A DNA stretch of 12,629 bases, from the NCBI GenBank assembly GCA_014361165.1, contig JACIWD010000073.1, positions 1 to 12,629 on the forward strand, given 5' to 3'. This DNA comes from Candidatus Mnemosynella bozhongmuii (GTDB lineage: Archaea > Halobacteriota > Archaeoglobi > Mnemosynellales > Mnemosynellaceae). Positions within the stretch are counted from its first letter, which is position 1, and every line of letters starts with the position of its first letter. The notes under the pieces are model-generated. The model saw only the letters and a program-made list of their open reading frames with translations, did no database searches and was not told the origin of the DNA. Below are positions 1-7,507 of the stretch, piece by piece. A program made the position numbers and the translations under genes.

Positions 1-12
1 TCTTGAAAAGCG

Positions 13-1680
13 TCATTTATGAGAGAAACACGCCTGAAGAACTCCGTTTTCAAATTTCTCAATTCTTGCAAATCCAAACCTCTCAAATTGCACCACGTTC
101 CCGATCTCTCCAAGCACCCCTCTTTCCGAGATCCCCTCGAATGTTCCCTCGGGAGAGAGAACTCTTGTTTTAACTCCATCCGGAGGAGCCCAGTGAATTA
201 TTCTGTAACCTTTCAGAGCTTCTCCCTCAAATCTTGCCCTCAGAGGATTGAGACTCACGATTTCAACATTGCAGAGATCCTTCAGTCTTATGCAATCCCC
301 TTCTCTGAGCTCTCTGAAATCACTTTCAGCTATGAGAACCTCGCCTCCAACCTCAATCTCGCGGAATCCGAGGTTCTTCTTTGGATGAAGAGGAGCTCTT
401 GCAACAAGCCTCCCGGGAAATTCCAGAATTTCCATTTTAACAGGGCTGTGGACAAAGAAGTATCTTCTCGCAATGCCATCGATTATCTTTCTGTTCTCGG
501 CATAGAGATTCTCCATGCTTATGCTGATATCATTCTCTCCAACGCCAAGAGAGATGAAGAACCTTCTGATTGCCTCGGCTGTGATTCCTCTTCTTCTCAG
601 AGCTCTCAGAGTCGGAAGTCTGACATCATCCCAGCCACTGTAAATTCCTTCCTGAATGCCCTTTGCTATCATGCTCGTGCTCAGCTTCCCGAACTCATGA
701 ATCTTCAGCCTTCCCCAGTAGATCGTCTTCGGATACTTCCAGTTGAAGTATGAGTATATGTATCTCTGCCTTGCCTCGCTGTCCCTCAAATCCTTCCCTC
801 TGATGATGTGCGTAACATTCTGAAGGTGATCCTCAATTGCAGATTCAAAATCAAGAGTTGGCCAGACCCTGAATCTGTCCCCCACCCTCGGATGAGGGAC
901 ATCAATGATTCTGAAAGCAACCCAGTCCCGAACAGCAGGATCGGGATGCTGCATATCGGTCTTTATCCTGAGGACAGCCTCCCCGGGAGAGAGCTCTCCG
1001 GAAAGCATCTTCTCCCAGAGCTCAAGGTTATCTTCACTGGCTCTATCCCTGTGCGGACATGCTCTTGAGCTGTCCTTGAACTTCTTGAACTCCTCTCTCG
1101 AGCACTCGCAGACATATGCGAAGCCCATCTCAATGAGCTTCTCCGCATATTCATAATAAATGGGAATTCTCTCAGAGGCTGCAATGATTACATCCGGTTT
1201 GTATCCGAGCCACTCGAAATCCTCAACATACCAGTCATACGCTTCAGGAATCGGTCTCTTTGTCTTCGGATCGGTGTCATCGAATCGGAGAATGAGCTTT
1301 CCATCATGCATCTTCGCATACTCACCATTTATCACCATTCCCCTCGCGCTTCCGAGAGTTGGTGGACCGTTTGGATTCGGTGCAAATCTCATGACAGGAT
1401 GCTCGGCATCCAGAGGAGGCAATCCAGTTACTTCTTTCCTCTCCTTTCTTCTCTCCAGAAGCTCCGGAGAGATTTCTCTCAGAATTCTTTCCCCCTCCTC
1501 CTTTGAGAGAGAGTTAACGTAAGAGATGACCTCATCGAAAACGGGCATGAGATTTCTGAGCTCCTTCTTAAGCTCCGGAGCCTCTGCCACGACCTTTCCT
1601 ATAACCGCACCTTTCTCGGCTTTACCGTATTTCAGAGCATTTGCCAGAGCATGTTTGAGGATGAGTTCTCTCGCGTTCAT
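13..1680 (-). CDS. gltX: Glutamyl-tRNA synthetase, archaeal type
   Basis: Class I aminoacyl-tRNA synthetase (555 aa, normal length for the archaeal family) that attaches glutamate to tRNA-Glu in the cytoplasm. Archaea generally lack GlnRS, so it probably also mischarges tRNA-Gln for an amidotransferase (family knowledge). Seen: an N-terminal archaeal extension of about 90 residues, a catalytic core starting at RFAPNPNGPP (98-107), the RFDDTD block (132-137), and a KMSKS-equivalent KLSTS at 332-336. A CxC...CxH set (C191, C193, C208, H210) fits the GluRS zinc site. The C-terminal part fits a beta-barrel anticodon-binding domain. The HIGH signature reads TLGS (108-111) instead of an H-I-G-H form. 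The frame is intact and the flanking core is well conserved, so it should be active. The ATG overlaps the TGA of the upstream prenyltransferase gene (TGATG), preceded by an AGGAG ribosome-binding site, which implies coupled translation. Last complete gene of the operon in this window. Confidence 0.96.
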   Translation of the reverse strand: MNARELILKHALANALKYGKAEKGAVIGKVVAEAPELKKELRNLMPVFDEVISYVNSLSKEEGERILREISPELLERRKERKEVTGLPPLDAEHPVMRFAPNPNGPPTLGSARGMVINGEYAKMHDGKLILRFDDTDPKTKRPIPEAYDWYVEDFEWLGYKPDVIIAASERIPIYYEYAEKLIEMGFAYVCECSREEFKKFKDSSRACPHRDRASEDNLELWEKMLSGELSPGEAVLRIKTDMQHPDPAVRDWVAFRIIDVPHPRVGDRFRVWPTLDFESAIEDHLQNVTHIIRGKDLRDSEARQRYIYSYFNWKYPKTIYWGRLKIHEFGKLSTSMIAKGIQEGIYSGWDDVRLPTLRALRRRGITAEAIRRFFISLGVGENDISISMENLYAENRKIIDGIARRYFFVHSPVKMEILEFPGRLVARAPLHPKKNLGFREIEVGGEVLIAESDFRELREGDCIRLKDLCNVEIVSLNPLRARFEGEALKGYRIIHWAPPDGVKTRVLSPEGTFEGISERGVLGEIGNVVQFERFGFARIEKFENGVLQACFSHK

Positions 1681-2639
1681 CAGTAACTCCTCTCTATCAT
1701 GAAATCTGCAAGCTCAAGAAGAATTCTCTTTGCATGACTCTCTGGAAATATATCGAGAGCCTTCTTCCCTCTCTCAATGTACTCTCTCGCCTTATTTCTC
1801 GCATACTCCATGACTCCTGAATTTTCGAGAATTCTGAGAGCCTCCTCCACACTTCTTTCATCCCTCTTTCTGACTTCCGGAAGCCTCACGCCGAGTTCAC
1901 GCGCTTTTATAACAAGAAGGGTTTTCTTGCCCTCCGCAATATCGCTGCCCCTGTCCTTCCCTATCTCCTCATCCTTTGCCATGACATCGAGAATGTCATC
2001 ATAAATCTGAAATCCAATTCCGATGTTCCTTCCGTACTCTCCGAGAGCTTTTATCTGCTCTTCAGAACCGCCTCCCATGATTCCCCCGAGAACAGCACTG
2101 GCCTCATAAAGAGCTCCGGTCTTTTTTGCAACCATTATCAGATACTCCTCCTCGGAAACATCCTCCCTCTTCTCAAACTCCATGTCCATCCACTGACCCT
2201 CGCATATCTCGACACAGGCATTTGAGAGAGTCTCAACAGCTCTCACGATCCTCTCAGCGGGAGCATCTGATTTTGAGAGGAGATGAAAGGAGAGAGCATG
2301 GAGAGTGTCTCCTGCAAGAATTGCATATGGAATTCCCCAGATGGAATGAACGGTTGGCATTCCCCTTCTCATCTCATCCTCATCCATTATATCATCGTGA
2401 ATCAGGGTGAAGTTGTGAAGCAGCTCAACAGAGATGGCCGCATGAATTGCGGATTTCACATCACCTCCAACGAGTTCAGAGGAGAGGAGGACTGTCACAG
2501 GCCTCAGTCTCTTTCCTCCAGCATTGAGAAGATGTTTTGACGCTTCATAAAGTTCCTTTGGCTCTCCATCCTTCACAAGCTCCTTCAGAGCATCCTCAAC
2601 AATTTCCTTTCTCTTCTTCAGCTCCTCCTCAAGCACCAT
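1680..2639 (-). CDS. idsA: Geranylgeranyl diphosphate synthase (trans-prenyltransferase)
   Basis: Condenses IPP with DMAPP and allylic diphosphates to make the C20 (possibly also C15) chain for archaeal ether lipids; soluble enzyme. Seen in order: GGKRLRP (41-47) binding IPP/diphosphate; first Asp-rich motif DDIMDED (82-88); GQWMDMEF (148-155); KKTG (172-175); second Asp-rich motif DDILD (214-218); and GKDRGSDIAEGKKT (227-240), the usual lysine-rich C-terminal loop. Phe77 lies five residues before the first Asp-rich motif, followed by Thr at -4. In archaeal type I enzymes a single aromatic at -5 goes with GGPP as product, so GGPP synthase is preferred over FPP synthase (inference). 319 aa, usual length. 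The start is fixed by GAGGTG two bases before the ATG, partly formed by the RNase J stop codon. It follows the isomerase and kinases that make its substrates. Confidence 0.95.
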   Translation of the reverse strand: MVLEEELKKRKEIVEDALKELVKDGEPKELYEASKHLLNAGGKRLRPVTVLLSSELVGGDVKSAIHAAISVELLHNFTLIHDDIMDEDEMRRGMPTVHSIWGIPYAILAGDTLHALSFHLLSKSDAPAERIVRAVETLSNACVEICEGQWMDMEFEKREDVSEEEYLIMVAKKTGALYEASAVLGGIMGGGSEEQIKALGEYGRNIGIGFQIYDDILDVMAKDEEIGKDRGSDIAEGKKTLLVIKARELGVRLPEVRKRDERSVEEALRILENSGVMEYARNKAREYIERGKKALDIFPESHAKRILLELADFMIERSY

Positions 2640-2641
2640 AC

Positions 2642-2647
2642 CACCTC
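2642..2647 (-). promoter_or_regulatory. Ribosome-binding site of idsA (GAGGTG) overlapping rnj stop
   Basis: The GA of the RNase J stop codon TGA forms the first two bases of GAGGTG, which ends two bases before the idsA ATG. This is the shortest spacing in the window that appears unavoidable, since no other in-frame start lies near. Confidence 0.65.
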
Positions 2648-3971
2648 ACACTATCAGCTCCTGAGAATTTCTCAAAATATGAACCGTGCTTCCGAGAACA
2701 TATCCCTCCTCCTCGGCAAGCTCCACATACGCTCCGGTCATCTCGATTGAACCGTGAGTTGGAATTATGTGTTCTGGCTGCAGCATCCTTATCAGATCCC
2801 TGTGGTCTTCTCTGTAAGCATGACCCGAAACATGGACATTTGGGTAGAGTCTTGCACCCCTCATTCTCAGTTTTGTCTCCACAGCATAGCGATTCGCAAT
2901 GTTTATCGGTGCCGGAATTGAAGAGGAGGAAAATATCACGTTATCACCCTTCTCCACCACGAAGGGAGTTTTCCCATCAGAAATTCTTGTTAGGACTGCT
3001 CCCGGCTCTCCCTGATGTCCGGTGACAACAGGAAGATAATTCTCCTTCCCTTCCTTCATGATCTCCTTCATCTTCTTTTCAACCTGAGCTCTGTTGGAAT
3101 AGCATTCAAATTTCTTCTCTATTATCCCCATCTTAACTCCAGCCTGAGAGTAGCGCTCCATTGACCTTCCGAGAAGAACCGGAGCTCTTCCCATCTTCTC
3201 TGCAACCTCAACAATCGTCTTTATCCTTGCAAGATGTGATGAAAAAGTTGTCACGATGATTCCACGCTCGTCTTCGAGGCTCAGAAGCACATCGGTGAGC
3301 ATGTTTGAGGCAATTCTCTCAGAAGGCGTTCTTCCACCCTCATTAACTCTGACGCTTTCCGTGATGAGAGCAAGGACTCCCTCTCTTCCGAGTTCCCTTA
3401 ATCTCGTGAAATCAGGAGGATCTCCAAGAACCGGAGTTCTGTCAAATTTGAAATCATTCGCATAAACAATCGCGCCTCTCGGTGTGTGGAAAACTGCGAA
3501 GACGCAATCAACTATGCTGTGCTGAACATTAACAAACTCCAGCTCGATGTCATCGGTAATCCTGAAAGTTCTTCCCGAGCTGAGAGATATGAGGTTGTTT
3601 TCAACGCCAAATTTCTTCTCCTGCTTTATCTGCTCCGAAATGAGCTCTGTTGTGAAGGGTGTCGAGATTATCGGAACATCATATCTGTGGGCAAGCTTTG
3701 GGATTGCACCTATGTGATCGAGATGACCGTGAGTGCAGACAATTGCCCTGACTCTGCCGTTCACATTCGAAAGGACCGTATCATCTGGAATCGCTCCTAT
3801 GTTTATCAGATCAAGCGAATGCATTTTCTCAAGCTCAACATCCTCGTGAATCAGGACTCTGTCAAGCCGCAGTCCCATGTCGCAGAGGATGATGTCCTTC
3901 CCTATTTTCACGCCGGTCATATTTCTTCCGACTTCCTCATATCCCCCGATTCCTATTATGCTGACATCCAT
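2646..3971 (-). CDS. rnj: Archaeal RNase J (beta-CASP metallo-beta-lactamase ribonuclease)
   Basis: Predicted 5'-3' exoribonuclease for mRNA decay and RNA maturation. From the preferred start (441 aa): GGYEEVGRNM near residues 9-18, metal motif HGHLDH (81-86), HS (151-152), DFKFD (173-177), beta-CASP region with TTFSSHLARI (241-250), GHQGEP (318-323) and SSSIP (349-353), then HVSGHAYREDH (380-390) and PTHGS (404-408). All zinc-binding and beta-CASP motifs are present. There is no long C-terminal extension as in bacterial RNase J, which fits the short archaeal type. Two in-frame ATGs exist: 3977, abutting the fni stop, and 3971. The AAGG ribosome-binding site is only 1-3 nt from the first and at normal distance from the second, so 3971 is preferred. 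It lies between two isoprenoid genes, although its activity has no obvious link to lipids. Confidence 0.93.
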   Translation of the reverse strand: MDVSIIGIGGYEEVGRNMTGVKIGKDIILCDMGLRLDRVLIHEDVELEKMHSLDLINIGAIPDDTVLSNVNGRVRAIVCTHGHLDHIGAIPKLAHRYDVPIISTPFTTELISEQIKQEKKFGVENNLISLSSGRTFRITDDIELEFVNVQHSIVDCVFAVFHTPRGAIVYANDFKFDRTPVLGDPPDFTRLRELGREGVLALITESVRVNEGGRTPSERIASNMLTDVLLSLEDERGIIVTTFSSHLARIKTIVEVAEKMGRAPVLLGRSMERYSQAGVKMGIIEKKFECYSNRAQVEKKMKEIMKEGKENYLPVVTGHQGEPGAVLTRISDGKTPFVVEKGDNVIFSSSSIPAPINIANRYAVETKLRMRGARLYPNVHVSGHAYREDHRDLIRMLQPEHIIPTHGSIEMTGAYVELAEEEGYVLGSTVHILRNSQELIV

Positions 3972-3977
3972 TTCCAT

Positions 3978-5048
3978 CTACCTTCTCGCAAATTTCACAA
4001 CATCATGTCCTCTGAGCTCGAACATCTCCCTGAGCCTTCCGGTGATCAGAAGGGGAACTCTTGAAATCTCGGAAAGCTTTCTGCAACCTGTGAGAAACAT
4101 TGAGGCCCTGAGACCATAAATAAAGATGTTCATCAGATTTAAAACTTCCTGCTTACCGCTGACTGCTGCTCTGAGAACAGGAAGTGCAACTCCAGAGAGG
4201 GATGCTCCGAGCGAGATGGATTTGAATGCATCAACCCCGCTTCTTATCCCTCCGCTTGCAATTACAGGAACTCCTCCGGAACACTCAACAATACTCAGTG
4301 CTGTGGGAATCCCCCAGTCCCACAGAGAGAGACCCACCGCCTCCTTGATACCATTACCGCGGTTACGGGCTCTGTAAACTTCCACAGCCGAAAATGAAGT
4401 TCCTCCGAGACCTCCAACATCTATTGCACTTACACCTGCCGAGATGAGTTCTCTTGCGACCTCTCTCGAAATTCCTGCTCCTGTTTCCTTTGCTATCACA
4501 GGAACAGGAGACTCCTGACAGACCTTCTCTATCCTCTCGAGAACCCCTCTCGCATCAAGATCTCCCTCTGGCTGAACAACTTCCTGAAGGTAGTTCAGAT
4601 GAATTGCAAGAGCATCGGCATCAATGACATCAACTATCTTGAAGAGCCTCTCCATCCCGTATTCAGAGAGCTGAGGTGCTCCTATGTTGGCATATATGAA
4701 AGAGTCCGGAGCTCTTTCCCTGACGACTTTAAAAGAGTGAAGGTCTCCACCCTCAAGAAGAACTCTCTGACTTCCAACACCCATTCCTATCCCGAGTTCG
4801 TGAACAGCGGAGGCTATGTTTTCATTTATCTTTCTTGCCTCAGAAGTTCCTCCGGTGATTGAAGAAATCAGAAACGGAGCTCTGAGCTCCTTTCCGAAGA
4901 ACTCAACAGAGGTGTCAATTTCATCCCAGTCTATCTCCGGAAGAGCTCTGTGCATTATCATGATTTCCCGAAAGGAGTCAAAGCTTGATTCGACATCTTC
5001 CCGAAGGCAAATTTCTATGTGTTCAGCTTTCCTTATTTCACTTTCCAT
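3978..5048 (-). CDS. fni: Type 2 isopentenyl-diphosphate delta-isomerase
   Basis: FMN- and NAD(P)H-dependent isomerase interconverting IPP and DMAPP, providing the allylic primer for the prenyltransferase downstream. Seen: N-terminal RKAEHIEICLREDV (6-19), typical of the family; SSITGGT (62-68); GVGSQR (90-95); ANIGAPQL (120-127); HLNYLQE (150-156), with the His/Asn/Gln/Glu catalytic and Mg-binding set (many homologues have HLNPLQE, so Tyr replaces Pro here); AKETGAGIS (186-194); GGLGGTS (212-218); and ASGGIRSG (264-271), the last two being phosphate/FMN-binding loops of the TIM barrel. 356 aa, usual length. The ATG directly follows the TAG stop of the kinase gene, and AGGAGTGAT inside the kinase C-terminus sets the start. 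Together with mevalonate kinase and IPK this makes a nearly continuous path from mevalonate phosphate chemistry to C5 building blocks. Confidence 0.96.
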   Translation of the reverse strand: MESEIRKAEHIEICLREDVESSFDSFREIMIMHRALPEIDWDEIDTSVEFFGKELRAPFLISSITGGTSEARKINENIASAVHELGIGMGVGSQRVLLEGGDLHSFKVVRERAPDSFIYANIGAPQLSEYGMERLFKIVDVIDADALAIHLNYLQEVVQPEGDLDARGVLERIEKVCQESPVPVIAKETGAGISREVARELISAGVSAIDVGGLGGTSFSAVEVYRARNRGNGIKEAVGLSLWDWGIPTALSIVECSGGVPVIASGGIRSGVDAFKSISLGASLSGVALPVLRAAVSGKQEVLNLMNIFIYGLRASMFLTGCRKLSEISRVPLLITGRLREMFELRGHDVVKFARR

Positions 5049-5795
5049 CTAATCACTCCTGATTAGCGTTCCTACCCTTTCTCCTCTTAAAAACTTTTCA
5101 ATGTTTCCCGGAACAGAGGCGTTGAAAATTTGCGACTCTATTCCCCTTTCCGCAAGTTTCAGAAGCTCCAGAACTTTCCCCTTCATCTCGCCAGTAACAT
5201 CAGTCTTTCCGGAAGAGAAGAAGACCCCCTCGATTTCTCTGAAGCTCTCGGGAGTTATCTCCTCCACCACATCACCCCTCTCATCCATCACCCCATCAAC
5301 ATCTGTTCCCATGCCTATCCTCTTTGCTGAGAAAAGGAGAGAGAGATAGGAGACGAGCCTGTCTCCGGAGATTATCGAGTTTCCTCTGATGATATCGAAA
5401 ACAACATCACCGTGAGTTACGGGTGTGATTCCGCGGTTGAGAGCTTCACGAATGGGAACTGTGAATGCCTCTCTGATTTCTCCGTTTTCCGCAAGAATAA
5501 TGTCTGAGGGGTGAAATGAGAGAGCTGGAAAATGAGTGTTCAGGATGTCAACAAAGATGTGATTCAATCTCGAAACCGCTGAGTGAGTTGCACAGAATCC
5601 GGGAGCATGAAATCTGCTGTTGAGAGAGTATCTTCTGGCATGAGGATGACCGAATGATCCGACTCCATGGACGAGGATGAGCCTCTCTCTCTTCTTTGCG
5701 AGTTCTCCCGCTATTCTCCTCATCTCTCCAATATTGGCCTTTTCAAGAGAGCTCTTCTCGGTTATGACACTTCCTCCGATCTTCAGAACGATCAC
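5049..5795 (-). CDS. ipk: Isopentenyl phosphate kinase
   Basis: ATP-dependent kinase turning isopentenyl phosphate into IPP, the last step of archaeal variants of the mevalonate pathway. It belongs to the amino acid kinase fold. Seen: KIGGS (5-9) at the N-terminus, glycine-rich GVGSFGH (44-50), whose His50 matches the family's catalytic/phosphate-binding histidine, THGD (127-130), SGD (143-145), GTDVDGV (163-169), and DVTGEMKGK (199-207) in the nucleotide-binding half. The SFGHP-type histidine separates IPK from acetylglutamate and uridylate kinases. 248 aa, typical. It starts with GTG, and the start codon overlaps the TGA of mevalonate kinase (GTGA, 4-nt overlap). A GGGGGTT stretch 8 nt upstream is the likely ribosome-binding site. 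Its pairing with mevalonate kinase, with no phosphomevalonate kinase or diphosphomevalonate decarboxylase beside them, supports the alternative archaeal route. Confidence 0.95.
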   Translation of the reverse strand: MIVLKIGGSVITEKSSLEKANIGEMRRIAGELAKKRERLILVHGVGSFGHPHARRYSLNSRFHAPGFCATHSAVSRLNHIFVDILNTHFPALSFHPSDIILAENGEIREAFTVPIREALNRGITPVTHGDVVFDIIRGNSIISGDRLVSYLSLLFSAKRIGMGTDVDGVMDERGDVVEEITPESFREIEGVFFSSGKTDVTGEMKGKVLELLKLAERGIESQIFNASVPGNIEKFLRGERVGTLIRSD

Positions 5796-6703
5796 TCTTC
5801 TCTAACCCCCTGAAAATCGATTGAAGTTCTGAGAACACTGCGAGCGAGTGGAGAGAGCGCCTCCTTTATCTCCTCTGACTTTTCAGGAGGTGAGAGAACG
5901 ATGATTGAACCGCCTCCGCCCGCTCCTGTAATCTTTGCTCCGTAGGCCCCTTTCTCCCTTGCAGCGTAAACCATCGAGGATATCTGCTTATTTGAGACTC
6001 CTATTGAATCGAGAAGTCCCTGATTTATGTTCATCAGCTCTCCTAGGCTGCGAAGGTCTCCTTTTTCGAGCTTCTCCTTTACCCTGAAGGAGAGAGCATC
6101 TATAACATCCATTATTTCATCGAGGATCTCGGGATATCTGTCTCTCAGAGCTCTAACAGAGGAGACGAGCTCCTTTGTGGAGGAGCTCACACCGGTGAAT
6201 GCTATGATGATGTCTGCATGACCTTTCATCGAGACCTCCTCGCCTTCGGGAAGCATCCTTATGCCTCCGAAAGTTGAAACGAACGTATCTGTTCTGCTTG
6301 CTGAACCCTGAACATCTCTTTCGACCTCGTGGGCAATTCTTGCTATTTCCTCCCTCTCAAGCTCCAGATCATATGCGAGAGAGAGAGCTTTCAGAACTGC
6401 AACAGTGACAGAAGCAGATGAACCCAGTCCGGAAGCTGGAGGGATCTCGGAAGTTATTTTAATTTTCAGCGGCTCCGGTTTGTGAAACTCGCTGATTTTC
6501 TCAACCGCCCTTGAAACATACGGGTAGATTTCAGAGGGAAGACTGCGGGAGATCCCGAGGTAGGAGTCTATCAGAAACTCTGAGGACCTTTCAACTTCAA
6601 CATAAGTCCTCAGATTTACGGAGCCTGCTATCCCGTGTTTTCCGTAGACAACAGCATGCTCACCGCAGAAATAAATTTTTCCAGGAGCTGAAACCCGAAT
6701 CAT
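5792..6703 (-). CDS. mvk: Mevalonate kinase (GHMP kinase family)
   Basis: Phosphorylates mevalonate to mevalonate 5-phosphate, the committed phosphorylation in isoprenoid synthesis; cytosolic. Seen: GHMP motif 1 APGKIYFCGEHAVVYG (6-21), motif 2 PPASGLGSSAS (88-98) forming the ATP phosphate loop, GSASRTDT (133-140) with the expected catalytic Asp139, and motif 3 KITGAGGGGS (257-266). At 303 aa it has the compact archaeal length. The EHAVVYG signature favours mevalonate kinase over homoserine, galacto- or phosphomevalonate kinases. The ATG is 3 nt after the stop of the MEMO-family gene, with a modest GAGTGA ribosome-binding site that includes that stop codon. It overlaps ipk by 4 nt, so the two kinases are almost certainly made together. 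Confidence 0.95.
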   Translation of the reverse strand: MIRVSAPGKIYFCGEHAVVYGKHGIAGSVNLRTYVEVERSSEFLIDSYLGISRSLPSEIYPYVSRAVEKISEFHKPEPLKIKITSEIPPASGLGSSASVTVAVLKALSLAYDLELEREEIARIAHEVERDVQGSASRTDTFVSTFGGIRMLPEGEEVSMKGHADIIIAFTGVSSSTKELVSSVRALRDRYPEILDEIMDVIDALSFRVKEKLEKGDLRSLGELMNINQGLLDSIGVSNKQISSMVYAAREKGAYGAKITGAGGGGSIIVLSPPEKSEEIKEALSPLARSVLRTSIDFQGVREE

Positions 6704-6706
6704 GGC

Positions 6707-7495
6707 TCACTCTATCAGAATTCCCGCATATCCAACAACCGATGACCTGTCTCCGATCACATCTCCGCTTGTCATGTATGCAACCTTTTTTCCTCTCTCT
6801 GCACCGAGAAGTTTTGAGGAGTGAATTGCAGCCGCTATCGGGCCATATCCGCAGACCGTAACTCCTCTTTCAAAAATTCTTCTGTACATCTCATCAACAT
6901 CGAGTCTGAGGATTGCGTCAATCACATACGAATCATCCTCGTATGCTCTGTCATAAGGAACATAGTGGGAGAAATCGGAAGAGGCGATGATGACTGTATC
7001 TCCAAATTCTTTCGTGACCTCTGCAAGCTTCTTGCCGAGCTCCGCGGATGTCAGCTCATCCTGAAGAGACATGCAGAGCGGAACAATTTTGAAATCTTTA
7101 AAGCGATACTGCAGAAACGGAATCTGAACCTCTATGGAGTGTTCTCTGAGATGGGCTCTCTCATCAACAACTGCCTCATCGAAAAGAGCGTCCACAAATT
7201 CTCCATCCACTTCAACAACTCCAAGAGGAGTTTTCCACTGTTCTTTCGAGGCGGAAACCGGTGCTCCAGTGGAATGGTGATTCGGACCAATTATCACATA
7301 TCTCGAAACTTCCGGGATTCTCGAATAGACCGCGGCTGCAACCTTTCCGGAAAACATGTAGCCTGCGTGAGGCGAGACAGCAGAGATAACCTTCTCTTCC
7401 TCAATCTCAAAATTTGAGAAAAGTTTCTCAAGAGTTTTCAGGAGTCTCTCGGGATCTCCGGGATAGAACTGACCTGCAACCGCGGGATATCTCAT
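6707..7495 (-). CDS. MEMO family protein (AmmeMemoRadiSam system protein B-like)
   Basis: Homologue of human MEMO1 and related archaeal/bacterial proteins, structurally akin to non-haem-iron extradiol dioxygenases; the archaeal role is not established. From the preferred start (262 aa): N-terminal RYPAVAGQFYPGDP, typical of the family; SPHAGY with His43; GPNHHS with His73/His74; EHSIEVQIPF with His119; SSDFSHY with Asp174/His177; and VCGYGP with Cys215. The two His plus Cys correspond to the putative metal site reported for MEMO proteins. No signal peptide or membrane segment is seen. In-frame GTG (7501), TTG (7498) and ATG (7495) are adjacent. The GAGGGGGTG ribosome-binding site overlaps the GTG and abuts the TTG, so the ATG is the only well-placed start. 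It lies between uS2 and mevalonate kinase. The AMMECR1 and radical-SAM partners that accompany it in some genomes are not in this window. Confidence 0.88.
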   Translation of the reverse strand: MRYPAVAGQFYPGDPERLLKTLEKLFSNFEIEEEKVISAVSPHAGYMFSGKVAAAVYSRIPEVSRYVIIGPNHHSTGAPVSASKEQWKTPLGVVEVDGEFVDALFDEAVVDERAHLREHSIEVQIPFLQYRFKDFKIVPLCMSLQDELTSAELGKKLAEVTKEFGDTVIIASSDFSHYVPYDRAYEDDSYVIDAILRLDVDEMYRRIFERGVTVCGYGPIAAAIHSSKLLGAERGKKVAYMTSGDVIGDRSSVVGYAGILIE

Positions 7496-7498
7496 CAA

Positions 7499-7507
7499 CA
7501 CCCCCTC
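7499..7507 (-). promoter_or_regulatory. Ribosome-binding site of the MEMO gene (GAGGGGGTG)
   Basis: It starts inside the TGA stop of rpsB and continues as a run of five G then TG. It covers the in-frame GTG at 7501 and touches the TTG at 7498, so the ATG at 7495 is the sensible start. Confidence 0.65.

Noticed and set aside
1..12. Possible terminator after gltX
   Set aside because: Only 12 bases are available beyond the stop codon; no hairpin or T-run can be judged.
19..753. Long plus-strand reading frame (244 codons), plus others of 162-198 codons at 2537-3025, 3486-4064 and 6821-7417
   Set aside because: They lie antisense to well-recognised genes, have no family signature, are rich in Ser/Arg/Pro as expected from reversed codons, and lack a convincing ribosome-binding site. 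Open antisense frames are common in purine-loaded coding strands.
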